A stretch of 64,000 nucleotides of DNA from Bacillota bacterium (GCA_023435305.1 JAEYRV010000004.1:124001-188000), one strand, 5' to 3'. Shown: positions 24,959 through 34,686, counted from the stretch's first letter. Numbers and translations: made by a program. Notes: a model not told the origin generated them from the sequence alone.

Positions 24959-26179
24959 ATGCCCAAAATGAACGCTCTTACTGTATCCGAACTTAATAGA
25001 TATATCAAGGAGCTTGTATCCAAGGATGTCATTCTTTCCGGATTGTGGGTAAAAGGCGAGCTGTCGAATTTCAAGAGCCACTATTCGGGTCATTTTTATT
25101 TTACACTGAAGGATGAAAAATCCGTACTCAAATGTGTGATGTTCAGATCAAATGCATCTTCTATTACATTTGTACCCGAAGACGGTATGAAGGTTATTAT
25201 CAGAGGGTATATTTCCGTGTTTGAACGGGACGGCCAATATCAGCTGTATGCTGAGGAAATGCAGCCGGATGGGATCGGCGCTCTTTACATAGCCTATGAG
25301 CAGCTCAAGAAAAAGCTGCAGGCAGAAGGCCTTTTCGATGAGGAGAGAAAGAAGAAGCTGCCGTATATTCCGCGTTCCATCGGAGTTGTCACTTCATCCA
25401 CCGGCGCCGTCATACGGGATATAATAAATGTTCTCAGCAGAAGATTCTACAATGTAAATATAAAGCTCTATCCTGTCCAGGTCCAGGGAGAGCTGGCGGC
25501 AGGGCAGATCGCAGCTGCGGTTCGCCGGTTCAATGAACTCGATAATGTCGATGTGATCATTGTCGGCAGAGGCGGCGGGTCGCTTGAGGACCTGTGGCCC
25601 TTCAATGAAGAGATCGTTGCCAGGAGCATCTATGATTCACATATACCGGTCATTTCAGCAGTAGGTCATGAAACTGACTTCACCATATGCGATTTTGCGG
25701 CTGACGTTCGGGCTCCTACGCCTTCGGCAGCTGCAGAGCTGGCCATGCCGGAAAGAGCTGTGGTGGAGAACAGGCTGGATGGATTGAAAATGCGTCTGAG
25801 GAATGCAGTAAATAAAAAGACATCCATGGAAAGGCTGATTATAAAGCGCCTCGAAGGAAGTGTTGCATTCAGACAGCCATATAACAGGATATACCAGAAC
25901 AGAATGCTGCTGGATGTACAGAAGAAGTACATGGAAAAGGCTCTGGAGGCGTTGAAGGGCGAGTACAGGAACAGGCTGTCACTGCTGGCCGCCACGCTGG
26001 ATACACTCAGCCCGCTCAGTTCGCTGGCAAGAGGCTATTGTATAATCAGGTCTGAGAAAGACGATACTCTGATAAAGTCAGTACATTCAGTTAGTCTGGG
26101 AGAGAGACTGGAAATAAGTCTGACGGACGGAAAGCTGGATTGTACTGTGGAAGGTATCAAGGGGGATAATGATGAATAG
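24959..26179 (+). CDS. xseA: Exodeoxyribonuclease VII large subunit
   Basis: It is the catalytic subunit that degrades single-stranded DNA to oligonucleotides. The 406-residue product has an N-terminal OB fold (SELNRYIKELVS, LSNFKSHYSGHFYFTLKD), a catalytic domain with SSTGAVIRDI, IIVGRGGGSLEDLWPFN and AVGHETDFTICDFAADVRAPTPSAAAE, and a coiled-coil C-terminal half. ATG 24959 is chosen. The next gene, xseB, overlaps its end by 11 bp. Confidence 0.96.
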   Translation: MPKMNALTVSELNRYIKELVSKDVILSGLWVKGELSNFKSHYSGHFYFTLKDEKSVLKCVMFRSNASSITFVPEDGMKVIIRGYISVFERDGQYQLYAEEMQPDGIGALYIAYEQLKKKLQAEGLFDEERKKKLPYIPRSIGVVTSSTGAVIRDIINVLSRRFYNVNIKLYPVQVQGELAAGQIAAAVRRFNELDNVDVIIVGRGGGSLEDLWPFNEEIVARSIYDSHIPVISAVGHETDFTICDFAADVRAPTPSAAAELAMPERAVVENRLDGLKMRLRNAVNKKTSMERLIIKRLEGSVAFRQPYNRIYQNRMLLDVQKKYMEKALEALKGEYRNRLSLLAATLDTLSPLSSLARGYCIIRSEKDDTLIKSVHSVSLGERLEISLTDGKLDCTVEGIKGDNDE

Positions 26180-26408
26180 TGAAGCCATCACATTTGAACA
26201 GGCTATTGCCGAACTGGAGGGAATAGTCAAGAAGCTGGAAAAGGGAGAGCTCACACTGGATGAGTCCATAGGCTTTTTCCAGAGGGGCGTGGAGCTGACG
26301 AAGTATTGCAACAAGAAGCTGGATGAAGCTGAGAGAAGCATAACTATGCTTATTGAAGGCGAAAACGGCATAATTGAAAAGGAAATGACCAATGGACTTC
26401 AAGCATAA
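26169..26408 (+). CDS. xseB: Exodeoxyribonuclease VII small subunit
   Basis: This 79-residue helical protein has the family core FEQAIAELEGIVKKLEKGELTLDESIGFFQRG. Several XseB chains wrap the coiled coil of XseA. AAGGGGG precedes ATG 26169 (a second ATG follows at 26172). It overlaps xseA by 11 bp and ispA by 17 bp, so the three genes are probably translationally coupled. Confidence 0.95.
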   Translation: MMNSEAITFEQAIAELEGIVKKLEKGELTLDESIGFFQRGVELTKYCNKKLDEAERSITMLIEGENGIIEKEMTNGLQA

Positions 26409-27282
26409 ATACAACGAATATCTAGGGGAAGTTAACACTGCGCTGGACAGTTTGTTTACGAAGGGCAATGGCCCCGGCTCTGTCATTTATGATGCTATGA
26501 AGTATAGTGTGGCAGCAGGAGGAAAGCGGCTGCGGCCTGTACTTGCGCTATCTGTATGCGAGCTGTTGGGAGGCAGCAAAGATGATGTGCTGACATTTGC
26601 CTGCGCAATCGAACTGATACATACATATTCACTTATACATGACGACCTGCCTGCAATGGACAATGATGATTTCAGGAGAGGGATGCCAACCAGTCACAAA
26701 GTCTTTGGAGAAGCCACGGCGATACTTGCCGGTGACGCTTTGCTCAATAAGGCATATGAACTGATGATATCGCATGTTGTAAAAAACGATCATATGACAA
26801 AAAACTATGCTAAAGCAATGAATGTCATAGCTGTCAGCGCAGGTGCTGAAGGCATGATCCTCGGACAGATGATAGATATTGAATCTGAAGGAAAGGCAAT
26901 ATCAAAAGAGACACTGGAGCAAATGCACAGGTGTAAGACCGGGGCACTTATAAAGGCACCCGTGCTTGCAGCAGCAAGTATTTGCGGAGCTGGACCGGAT
27001 GAGTATGAGAGCCTTGGAAAATATGCGGAGTATATAGGTCTGGCATTCCAGATCAAGGATGATATCATGGATGTCAAGGGCAGTCAGGAACAGATGGGAA
27101 AGCCAACGGGCAGTGATGCGGCATCAAACAAAACGACATATGCCGTATTGTATGGTATCGACAGAGCAGAGGAACTGCTGGAGGAAACAGTATCAGCAGC
27201 AGTGAAAACCCTTACCTGTTTTGGAGACAGGGCTGCCTTCCTGAAGGAGCTGGCGGTTTTTATCAGGGAAAGAGATAGCTGA
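26392..27282 (+). CDS. ispA: Farnesyl (polyprenyl) diphosphate synthase
   Basis: It condenses isopentenyl diphosphate with allylic diphosphates, mainly to farnesyl diphosphate. This 296-residue all-helical enzyme has GGKRLRP, the first aspartate-rich motif DDLPAMDNDD near residue 85 and the second motif DDIMD near residue 223. It belongs to the DXP isoprenoid route together with dxs downstream. The start lies within xseB. The OLE RNA gene follows after about 155 bp. Confidence 0.95.
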   Translation: MDFKHKYNEYLGEVNTALDSLFTKGNGPGSVIYDAMKYSVAAGGKRLRPVLALSVCELLGGSKDDVLTFACAIELIHTYSLIHDDLPAMDNDDFRRGMPTSHKVFGEATAILAGDALLNKAYELMISHVVKNDHMTKNYAKAMNVIAVSAGAEGMILGQMIDIESEGKAISKETLEQMHRCKTGALIKAPVLAAASICGAGPDEYESLGKYAEYIGLAFQIKDDIMDVKGSQEQMGKPTGSDAASNKTTYAVLYGIDRAEELLEETVSAAVKTLTCFGDRAAFLKELAVFIRERDS

Positions 27283-27400
27283 CAAGGCGCTCCGGGTTGA
27301 AATACAGTGCTATCAGCAGGCATCGATGAGTATAGTGATGATAAATTGACATAAAGAACGAACATGTCTTTAAAGGTGCAAAACAGAACTCAGGTAATTC

Positions 27401-27429
27401 TTTATCAGCTTTCGCATATATGTTATAAT
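27401..27429 (+). promoter_or_regulatory. Possible promoter of the OLE RNA
   Basis: TATAAT at 27424-27429 has TTTATC 17 nt upstream (27401-27406), and the first paired base of the RNA follows about 10 nt later. A second candidate (TTGACA at 27346-27351, TTTAAA 17 nt later) lies upstream. The RNA could also be processed from the ispA transcript. Confidence 0.5.
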
Positions 27430-27437
27430 AAGAATTC

Positions 27438-28090
27438 AAAAACAGGGTGGCGCAGTATTCTAGTCAGTACTGCCGCTTCTAAAGACGGGCCTAAAAATCC
27501 GTTTAAGGGCATATCGATGAAGTTCCTTGTGTCGGCTTGCTGCGCCCAGCGGTGGGTCGATGCTGGGAGTTAAGGTTTAGGGGCGATCTGCAATGGCATG
27601 CAGGCGTGGACCCCTTTACCGTGGAGACCCTGACTTGTGGAAGAGAAACTGCATTATGACATTAAGGCATTGGAGTAAAACTCCTGCTAAAAGTCATAAT
27701 GCTGTATATTGACTACGATCAGGGATTAAACCTGTTAGGCGGTATCGTATGATGCTGCGAACAGCGTAGCCTGCCTTGAGTGAATATGGTGGATAATGGA
27801 TCAGATGCATGAGTACTGGCCGGTATGAGCGCATTATCGCTGTTTGAAACCTTATTTGCAAAAGAGGCTAGGAAGCGGTCAGACTGCCGGGGAAAACCCC
27901 TAGACTGTTCCGCATGAGATATAATGGGGATTGCAGTGTGGACTAAGTGGTGATCAGGCTCTGCCAGCGGTAACGCGGCAGCTGCGGATTTAAAGGGAAA
28001 CCGCTGTTTTGGCGACATTTCAGTATCTGCGGGGGAAATCCTGCCTGACCTAAGCCGCAAAATTTACTCATTATATCGCCACCTGTTTAC
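27438..28090 (+). ncRNA. ole: OLE RNA (ornate, large, extremophilic RNA)
   Basis: This is an 874-bp gap with no credible protein but with many paired segments, set between ispA and a gene for a small membrane protein of the OapA type, followed by dxs. That is the known genomic setting of OLE RNA, an about 600-nt RNA of anaerobic and extremophilic Firmicutes that acts with OapA at the membrane. The ends pair: 27440-27452 with CGCCACCTGTTT at 28077-28088, 12 bp with one bulged G. This gives a closed domain of about 650 nt. Inner hairpins are plain, for example CATTATGAC with GTCATAATG (27651-27701). The family was recognised from context and size, not from a covariance search. Confidence 0.85.
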
Positions 28091-28156
28091 ATAAAATAAT
28101 AGGGACACAGAGGATCACTGGCATGTCCCATCCATAGATTTCGGAGGAGTTGGCAG

Positions 28157-28795
28157 TTGGAGGATAATTACAAGCACCCGGCCGATGAGAGGAAGGTAAG
28201 ATTCAGATCATCGATGGTTGCAGGTTCCAAAGGTAAAAATATAGTCTGGGTCCTTACCATAACATTTGTGTCCTTTTTTATATCTGCTGTCCTTACGGCT
28301 GCATCTTCTGATATCCTGAAAGAAGCTGATATTTTTATAGCATTTCTGGTTATTTTATTAATCATACTGATCAGCATATTATTTGATATAATAGGAACAG
28401 CTGTTACAGCAGCAGAGGAGTCACCTTTTCACGCGATGGCCTCCAGAAAGCTGTATGGCGCAAAGCAAGCCATAAGGCTGATAAGGAACGCGGACAAGGT
28501 ATCCAATTTCTGCAATGATGTTGTAGGAGATATTTGCGGCATCATCAGCGGAGCGGCCGGCGCTTACATCATTTTCAGGGTAATTGGTGCAAGGGAGACC
28601 GTGAGAGTGATGGAGTTAATGGTCACAGGCATGATCACGGCCCTTACGGTAGGAGGGAAAGCCCTTGGAAAGAATGTGGCACTGCGCAACAGCAATTATA
28701 TAATATATAAGGTAAGTGTAATCGTAAAATTTGTTGTAGATAAAATTTTGTTTTTCAGAAGAAAAAGGAAAGTAAAAAATGAAAGAAAAAAATGA
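28157..28795 (+). CDS. oapA: OLE-associated membrane protein OapA
   Basis: This 212-residue protein has four or so membrane segments (about 28-48, 55-77, 125-145 and 150-168), strongly basic ends (final stretch RRKRKVKNERKK), and the central block FDIIGTAVTAAEESPFHAMAS. It stands directly after the OLE RNA and before dxs, as oapA does. In Bacillus halodurans the protein binds OLE RNA and places it at the membrane. The start is TTG 28157, with CGGAGGAG at 28142-28149. Its end overlaps dxs by 17 bp. Confidence 0.87.
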   Translation: MEDNYKHPADERKVRFRSSMVAGSKGKNIVWVLTITFVSFFISAVLTAASSDILKEADIFIAFLVILLIILISILFDIIGTAVTAAEESPFHAMASRKLYGAKQAIRLIRNADKVSNFCNDVVGDICGIISGAAGAYIIFRVIGARETVRVMELMVTGMITALTVGGKALGKNVALRNSNYIIYKVSVIVKFVVDKILFFRRKRKVKNERKK

Positions 28796-30668
28796 TGCGG
28801 TAAATCTGCTGGATAAAATAAAATCACCTGAGGATATAAGAAAACTCACATTAGCCGAGCTGCAGTCACTGGCTGATGAGATCAGGAGCTTCCTTCTGGA
28901 GAGGGTTTCGACAACGGGAGGCCATTTGGCGTCCAATCTGGGTGTTGTGGAGCTGACACTGGCATTACATAGTGTGTTCAACACGCCTTACGATAAGATA
29001 ATATGGGATGTGGGACACCAGTCATATGTCCATAAGATAATCACCGGACGAAAGGATCAATTCGGGACATTACGTCAGTTCAACGGTTTATCGGGCTTTC
29101 CCAAGGGAACCGAAAGTGAATACGACAGCTTTAATACAGGACACAGCAGCACTTCGATATCCGCAGCTCTCGGCTATGCCAAGGCACGTGATATGATGCA
29201 CGAGGATTATGCAGTTGCCGCCGTGATAGGCGATGGAGCTCTGACGGGCGGAATGGCATTTGAAGCATTGAATGACGCCGGACGGTCGCCCAACAATCTG
29301 ATAATCATACTGAACGACAACGGAATGTCCATCAGCAAAAATGTGGGCGGTTTTTCAAGGTATCTGAGTAAAATAAGGACTCAGCCGATCTATTACAAGG
29401 CTAAAGAGGATTTTGACATTTTCCTTAACAAGCTTCCGGGTGGTACTAAGGCTGCAAAGGCATTAAAAAGAGCTAAGGGCACAATAAAATATATTGTTAT
29501 GCCAGGGATGCTCTTTGAAGAAATAGGATTGAAGTATCTGGGTCCGATAGACGGCCATGATATCGGAGAGCTGACAAAGGTGCTGTCAAATGCCAAGGGA
29601 ATGAAGGGACCTGTCCTTATCCATGTGCTCACCCAGAAGGGAAAGGGATATCAGTTCGCTGAAAGCAAGCCTCAGGATTTTCACGGGATCTCTCCATTTG
29701 AAGTAGAAACCGGAGAGGTCAAGGTGAATAATGGGCCGACCTATTCAGATGTTTTCGGAGAAAAAATAACAGCGCTGGCTGCAGCCGACCCCAAGCTGGC
29801 CGCAATAACCGCAGCCATGCCGCTGGGTACGGGTTTGGACAAATTTTCAAAGAAGTATCCCCACCGGTTTTTTGATGTCGGGATCGCGGAACAGCATGCC
29901 GTCACTTTTGCGGCAGGATTGGCCAAGACTGGAATAAAGCCTGTCGTAGCGGTTTATTCCACATTTCTACAGCGTTCTTATGATCAGATACTGCACGATG
30001 TTGCTCTGCAGAAGCTGCATGTGATTTTTGCAATTGACAGGGCCGGCCTTGTAGGCGATGACGGCGAGACTCATCAGGGCTTATACGACTTGTCATACCT
30101 CAGTCATATACCCAATCTGACTATAATGGCGCCTGCAGATTACAGCGAGTTTAACGGAATGCTGGATTACTGTGTTCTGCAGCATGATGGACCTATTGCC
30201 ATTCGTTATCCCCGGGGTACCGGAAAAGAGATGCTCACTCAGCCGGTTCCGGTTAAATACGGCAAAGGAGTCAGGCTTACGACAGGAAACGATATAACGA
30301 TAGTGGCTGTGGGGAAAATGGTCGAAACAGCACTTCAGGCCGCAGAACTGCTGCTTGGTAAGGATATTAGTGCAGAAGTAATAAATGCAAGATTCATAAA
30401 GCCGCTTGATTCGAAGCTGATATTGGATAGCGCCTCGAAAACAAGAGCCGTTGCAGTCATAGAGGACAACTGTATCAGGGGAGGCTTTGGAAGCAGCGTG
30501 CTGGAGCTTTTGAATGAGAATGGATATATGCTTAAAACAAAGCTTTTCGGGTTTCCGGACATGCCGATACCCCATGGCTCCAGAGACATATTATTCAAAG
30601 AATTCGGGCTGGATGCGGATTCGATTGCCCATGAAATAATTAAGCTGCTGAAAAGAAGACCTCAATGA
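28779..30668 (+). CDS. dxs: 1-deoxy-D-xylulose-5-phosphate synthase
   Basis: This thiamine-diphosphate enzyme condenses pyruvate and glyceraldehyde 3-phosphate, the first step of the DXP isoprenoid route. The 629-residue product has DVGHQSYVHKIITGR, the ThDP-binding GDGALTGGMAFEALN near residue 150 ending in NDN, a transketolase-like middle domain (DVGIAEQHAVTFAAGLA) and a C-terminal domain with EDN. It overlaps oapA by 17 bp. With ispA it brackets the OLE locus with two isoprenoid genes. Confidence 0.97.
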   Translation: MKEKNDAVNLLDKIKSPEDIRKLTLAELQSLADEIRSFLLERVSTTGGHLASNLGVVELTLALHSVFNTPYDKIIWDVGHQSYVHKIITGRKDQFGTLRQFNGLSGFPKGTESEYDSFNTGHSSTSISAALGYAKARDMMHEDYAVAAVIGDGALTGGMAFEALNDAGRSPNNLIIILNDNGMSISKNVGGFSRYLSKIRTQPIYYKAKEDFDIFLNKLPGGTKAAKALKRAKGTIKYIVMPGMLFEEIGLKYLGPIDGHDIGELTKVLSNAKGMKGPVLIHVLTQKGKGYQFAESKPQDFHGISPFEVETGEVKVNNGPTYSDVFGEKITALAAADPKLAAITAAMPLGTGLDKFSKKYPHRFFDVGIAEQHAVTFAAGLAKTGIKPVVAVYSTFLQRSYDQILHDVALQKLHVIFAIDRAGLVGDDGETHQGLYDLSYLSHIPNLTIMAPADYSEFNGMLDYCVLQHDGPIAIRYPRGTGKEMLTQPVPVKYGKGVRLTTGNDITIVAVGKMVETALQAAELLLGKDISAEVINARFIKPLDSKLILDSASKTRAVAVIEDNCIRGGFGSSVLELLNENGYMLKTKLFGFPDMPIPHGSRDILFKEFGLDADSIAHEIIKLLKRRPQ

Positions 30669-30712
30669 ATCTTAATGCAGCGGTATCGATCAACGTTTTG
30701 GGAGGTTTTTGA

Positions 30713-31525
30713 TTGGATAAGGAAAGGCTTGATGTGCTGCTTGTACAAAAAGGATTGTGTGAAAGCCGTGAAAAGGCCAAGAGCTCCATTATGGCCGGAT
30801 TGGTATATGTCAACGGAGAGCGCGCCGATAAAGCCGGCAGCAATTATCCGGCAGATGCGGATATACAGCTGAAGGAGAATCTGAATCCATATGTCAGCAG
30901 GGGAGGACTCAAGCTAGATAAGGCTATCAGGTGCTTCGACATTAAACTCAGTGGGAAAAGCACCCTCGATATTGGGGCATCTACGGGAGGCTTTACAGAC
31001 TGTATGCTTAAAAACGGAGCGGTCAGGGTCGCAGCGGTGGATGTAGGTTACGGACAGTTGGCATGGGTACTGAGGAATGATGAAAGAGTAATCAATATGG
31101 AGAGAACGAACATACGTTACGTAAAGCCCGAGGATATAGGTTTTTCTGCTGATTTTGCATCTATTGACGTTTCGTTCATTTCACTGAAAAAAGTGCTGCT
31201 TCCGGTCCTGGCCTTGCTAAAGCCCGGCGCCGGTGAGGTCATATGCCTGATCAAACCACAGTTCGAAGCGGGCCGTGAAAAGGTGGGAAAGCACGGAGTT
31301 GTCAGGGATATCCAGGTTCACAGGCAGGTCGTTGAGGAAGTAGTAAGGTATGCTCTTGAAATAGGTTTCATGTTCAGGGGTATTTCATTTTCACCGATAA
31401 AGGGTCCGGAAGGAAATATTGAATATTTATGCTATTTGTCGCTGGAAAGCGGTTTATCAGACTTTGCGGCAATATTGCCCAGCCTCACAGATGCAGTCGA
31501 GTGCTCTCATAATGAATTAAACTAG
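30713..31525 (+). CDS. tlyA: TlyA-family rRNA 2'-O-methyltransferase
   Basis: This 270-residue protein has an N-terminal S4 RNA-binding domain (RLDVLLVQKGLCESREKAKSSI, about 1-60). An FtsJ/RrmJ-like methyltransferase domain follows with LDIGASTGGFTDCML, DVGYGQL, SIDVSFISLKKVL and the KPQFEAGRE motif that carries the catalytic lysine. Related enzymes methylate 16S and 23S rRNA; older annotations say hemolysin. The start is TTG 30713 with GGGAGG before it. The gene lies between dxs and nadK. Confidence 0.92.
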   Translation: MDKERLDVLLVQKGLCESREKAKSSIMAGLVYVNGERADKAGSNYPADADIQLKENLNPYVSRGGLKLDKAIRCFDIKLSGKSTLDIGASTGGFTDCMLKNGAVRVAAVDVGYGQLAWVLRNDERVINMERTNIRYVKPEDIGFSADFASIDVSFISLKKVLLPVLALLKPGAGEVICLIKPQFEAGREKVGKHGVVRDIQVHRQVVEEVVRYALEIGFMFRGISFSPIKGPEGNIEYLCYLSLESGLSDFAAILPSLTDAVECSHNELN

Positions 31526-31572
31526 TAAAAATTGTCTCAATAATGTATAATATACTAAAATCCGGAGGTTTT

Positions 31573-32457
31573 ATGAAAAGGATCGGCATTATAACAAACA
31601 CGGACAAGGATATTGATTATACATATACGAGACTTCTTGCAGAGAGCATCACCAAACGCGGGGGCAGCGCCCTTATGTCCGATATGCTTGCTGAAGCTTC
31701 CGGCGTCGGCACGCACTGCGGAAGGGATGAAGATCTGGTCAGCAGCTGTGATCTGCTGGTATGCCTCGGAGGGGACGGGACCCTGTTAAAAGCCGCCAGA
31801 GGAATATATGACAAGGAACTGCCGATCATGGGCATTAACCTGGGGAATCTGGGATTTTTGACGGAAGTGGACAGGAATAACATAGATACGGCTATTGGCC
31901 AGCTGTTCGACGATAATTACCACATCGAAAAAAGAATGATGCTTGAGGCAGCTGTTATCAGAAAGGGAAGAGAAACGGTAACGGATGTGGCCCTGAACGA
32001 TGTTGTCATTACAAGAGGAGCAGCAGCCAGGATACTGCATCTTAAGACATATATAAACGACATGTTCGTAGACACATTTCCCGGAGACGGGCTGATAATA
32101 TCCAGTCCTACAGGCTCCACCGCATACTCGCTGTCGGCCGGAGGCCCTATAGTAGAGCCGGATACCGATCTTATGGTAGTGACGCCGATATGTCCGCACA
32201 TTCTGTATTCAAGGTCCTTTATCACCAAGTCGGACAGCGTAGTCACAGCCGTTGTGGATGAAGTGTCAGGACATGGCGCAATGGTTTCCTTTGACGGACA
32301 GGAGGGCCATGAAATGGCAGGCGGGGATAAGGTAGAGGTCAGGAAGTCACGCTACTCGATAAAGCTGGTCAGAATAAACACTCATAATTTTTTTAACATA
32401 CTCAGATCCAAAATCTATTATAGAGGAGAGAGCCTGAAAAAAGATGAAGTACAGTAG
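31573..32457 (+). CDS. nadK: NAD kinase
   Basis: It phosphorylates NAD to NADP. The 294-residue product has CLGGDGTLLKAAR (the GGDG motif) near residue 65, NLGNLGFLTEVD, and SSPTGSTAYSLSAGGPIVEP in the second domain. ATG 31573 is selected by CGGAGG 4 bases upstream. It overlaps argR by 14 bp. Confidence 0.96.
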   Translation: MKRIGIITNTDKDIDYTYTRLLAESITKRGGSALMSDMLAEASGVGTHCGRDEDLVSSCDLLVCLGGDGTLLKAARGIYDKELPIMGINLGNLGFLTEVDRNNIDTAIGQLFDDNYHIEKRMMLEAAVIRKGRETVTDVALNDVVITRGAAARILHLKTYINDMFVDTFPGDGLIISSPTGSTAYSLSAGGPIVEPDTDLMVVTPICPHILYSRSFITKSDSVVTAVVDEVSGHGAMVSFDGQEGHEMAGGDKVEVRKSRYSIKLVRINTHNFFNILRSKIYYRGESLKKDEVQ

Positions 32458-32893
32458 ACATGCAAAGATACTGGAGCTGATTGAAAGATATCAGATCGAA
32501 ACCCAGGAGGAGCTTGCCGAAAAGCTGAAGGAGCACGGTATGGATGTCACGCAGGCCACCGTATCAAGGGACATAAAGGAACTGAGACTCGTAAAGACCA
32601 TGGTGGACAGTGACCGCTACAAGTATTCCTCAATGGCACAAAACGACGGCAATATCTCAAACAAGCTGCTCACGATTTTTACTGAGTCTTTCGTCAGCTG
32701 TGATTATGCCAACAATATCGTAGTGGTGAGAACGCTGCCAGGCATGGCGCAAGCCTCCGCTTCGGCGGTCGATGCGCTCAAATGGATCGATATTGTCGGA
32801 TCTATCGCAGGTGATGATACTATCATGATCGTATGCAGAGCCGAGAAGATCGCAGAGGAGCTTGTAAATAAACTGAATAAGATGATCAGGTAG
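32444..32893 (+). CDS. argR: Arginine repressor ArgR
   Basis: This 149-residue arginine-responsive regulator has an N-terminal winged helix (ELIERYQIETQEELAEKL, VTQATVSRDIKELRLVK) and a C-terminal hexamerisation and arginine-binding domain (SIAGDDTIMIVCR). In Firmicutes it stands next to recN. Its start overlaps nadK and AGAGGAGAG lies upstream. No arginine biosynthesis gene is in this window. Confidence 0.95.
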   Translation: MKYSRHAKILELIERYQIETQEELAEKLKEHGMDVTQATVSRDIKELRLVKTMVDSDRYKYSSMAQNDGNISNKLLTIFTESFVSCDYANNIVVVRTLPGMAQASASAVDALKWIDIVGSIAGDDTIMIVCRAEKIAEELVNKLNKMIR

Positions 32894-32922
32894 TATAACT
32901 CCGAAGTGTATTGGGAGGCAAT

Positions 32923-34638
32923 ATGCTTTTGCAGCTTGTTATTCATAATGTTGCATTAATTGAAGAGATCAGTATTGAACTGGGGAGCGGTCTGAATATT
33001 CTGACAGGAGAAACCGGTGCAGGAAAATCGATAATAATCGATTCTATTAATGCTGTGCTTGGGGACAGGGTGTCAAAGGATATCATAAGGACCGGTTCAG
33101 ACAAGGCCCTTATCGAGGCTGTGTTCCAGACGGACAGTGAAAAGGTGATGGATGTTTTGAGCGAGATGGGTATGGAATCTGAAGAAGATGGTACTATCAT
33201 CCTGTCCAGGGAAATCACCCAATCGGGCCGCAATACCTGCAGGGTCAACGGCAAAATGGCGCCGGCATCCTTCATGAAGGAAATCGGCGAAAGACTTATA
33301 GATATACATGGTCAGCATGATAATCAGTCGCTGCTTAAGACGGAACATCATATAGAGCTGCTCGACGCATTTGCAGGTGATGCGATACAGAGTTTAAAAC
33401 AGGAGTATACACATCTGCTTGAGCAATACAGGAGCGTAAGGGCAGGACTGAAGGAATTGTCCGGTGACCCTGGTGAACGGGAACGGAAAATGGATCTTTT
33501 GAGGTTCCAGACCGACGAGATCAGAAAAGCCGGATTGAAACCAGGCGAAGAGGAAGAACTTAACAAGGAAAGACTATTACTGAATAATGCGGAGAAAATC
33601 GCGGGTGCTCTTGCAGCCGTTTATGACCTTCTGATATCCGGCGAAGAGGCCGGAAGGCCTGCAGTGGATACCTTGCAGCAATCATTGACAAGCCTTGGCA
33701 TGATATCCAGACTGGACAGCTGTTATGAGGATATGTATGGAAGATTGCAGGATATCATATATCAAGTGGATGATCTGGCCTCGGAGGTAAGGAAGAACCA
33801 GGAAAATACAGAGTTCGATCCTGCTCGTATGGAGGAGATAGGAGAACGGCTTGATCTCATATATAAACTGAAAAGGAAATATGGAGCCGGAATAGACGAG
33901 ATTTACCGGTTCTGTGAAAGTGCTGAAAAGCAGCTGGAAGAAATAGAAAAGAGTGAAGAGACAGCACGACGACTTTCCGACATGAAGACAAGGCTTGAAA
34001 GTCAGCTGTATCAGACATCATGCAAGCTGAACGCGGAAAGACTGAAAGCAGCAGAGGTCCTTGAAAGCAGGATAGGTCAGCAATTGGATGAACTGGAAAT
34101 GAAGAAGGCACAGTTTAAGGTCGACATACAGTTTGATATTGCTGCAGGAAGCACAGCAGGCAGAAAATTTGGAGCAAACGGGCTGGACAGAGTGGAATTC
34201 CTCATATCACCAAATGCAGGTGAACCTGTCAAACCGCTTGCAAAGATTGCTTCCGGCGGTGAGATGTCCAGAGTCATGCTGGCTATTAAGACAATACTTG
34301 CAGAAGTCGACAGCATACCGACAATGATCTTTGATGAAATAGATACGGGTATCAGCGGCAAAGCTGCCCAGAGGGTAGGCGAGAAGCTTTCATTCATTTC
34401 GGCCCGGCACCAGGTGCTCTGCGTGACGCATCAGGCCCAGATAGCCTGTACGGCCGACAACAATTATCTTATAGAAAAAATATCCGGCAGCAGCAGTACA
34501 AAAACTAAGGTAACAAAACTTGACACTGAGAATAAAATAAAGGAAATAGCCAGGCTGATAGGCGGAGAAGCGACTGAAACCTCACTGAAATATGCCGCAG
34601 AGTTGATCAATAACGCGAAATCCCGCCAAATAGTCTGA
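32923..34638 (+). CDS. recN: DNA repair protein RecN
   Basis: This SMC-like ATPase acts in double-strand break repair. The 571-residue product has Walker A GETGAGKSI near residue 33, a long coiled coil (about 150-350), the ABC signature IASGGEMSRVMLAIK and Walker B TMIFDEIDTGISG, followed by the His switch VTHQAQIA. GGGAGG selects ATG 32923. No LexA box was seen in the short gap before it. A terminator follows. Confidence 0.96.
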   Translation: MLLQLVIHNVALIEEISIELGSGLNILTGETGAGKSIIIDSINAVLGDRVSKDIIRTGSDKALIEAVFQTDSEKVMDVLSEMGMESEEDGTIILSREITQSGRNTCRVNGKMAPASFMKEIGERLIDIHGQHDNQSLLKTEHHIELLDAFAGDAIQSLKQEYTHLLEQYRSVRAGLKELSGDPGERERKMDLLRFQTDEIRKAGLKPGEEEELNKERLLLNNAEKIAGALAAVYDLLISGEEAGRPAVDTLQQSLTSLGMISRLDSCYEDMYGRLQDIIYQVDDLASEVRKNQENTEFDPARMEEIGERLDLIYKLKRKYGAGIDEIYRFCESAEKQLEEIEKSEETARRLSDMKTRLESQLYQTSCKLNAERLKAAEVLESRIGQQLDELEMKKAQFKVDIQFDIAAGSTAGRKFGANGLDRVEFLISPNAGEPVKPLAKIASGGEMSRVMLAIKTILAEVDSIPTMIFDEIDTGISGKAAQRVGEKLSFISARHQVLCVTHQAQIACTADNNYLIEKISGSSSTKTKVTKLDTENKIKEIARLIGGEATETSLKYAAELINNAKSRQIV

Positions 34639-34658
34639 CAGACCAGCTCAAATCATCA

Positions 34659-34686
34659 AAAACCGGCTTAAACGCCGGTTTTTTTT
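34659..34686 (+). terminator. Rho-independent terminator after recN
   Basis: AACCGGC (34661-34667) pairs with GCCGGTT (34674-34680) and is followed by a run of T (34681-34686). Confidence 0.88.

Noticed and set aside
27719..28060. 113-residue leftward reading frame opposite the OLE RNA
   Set aside because: The paired, GC-richer RNA gene keeps the frame open by chance; there is no start signal and context supports a non-coding RNA.
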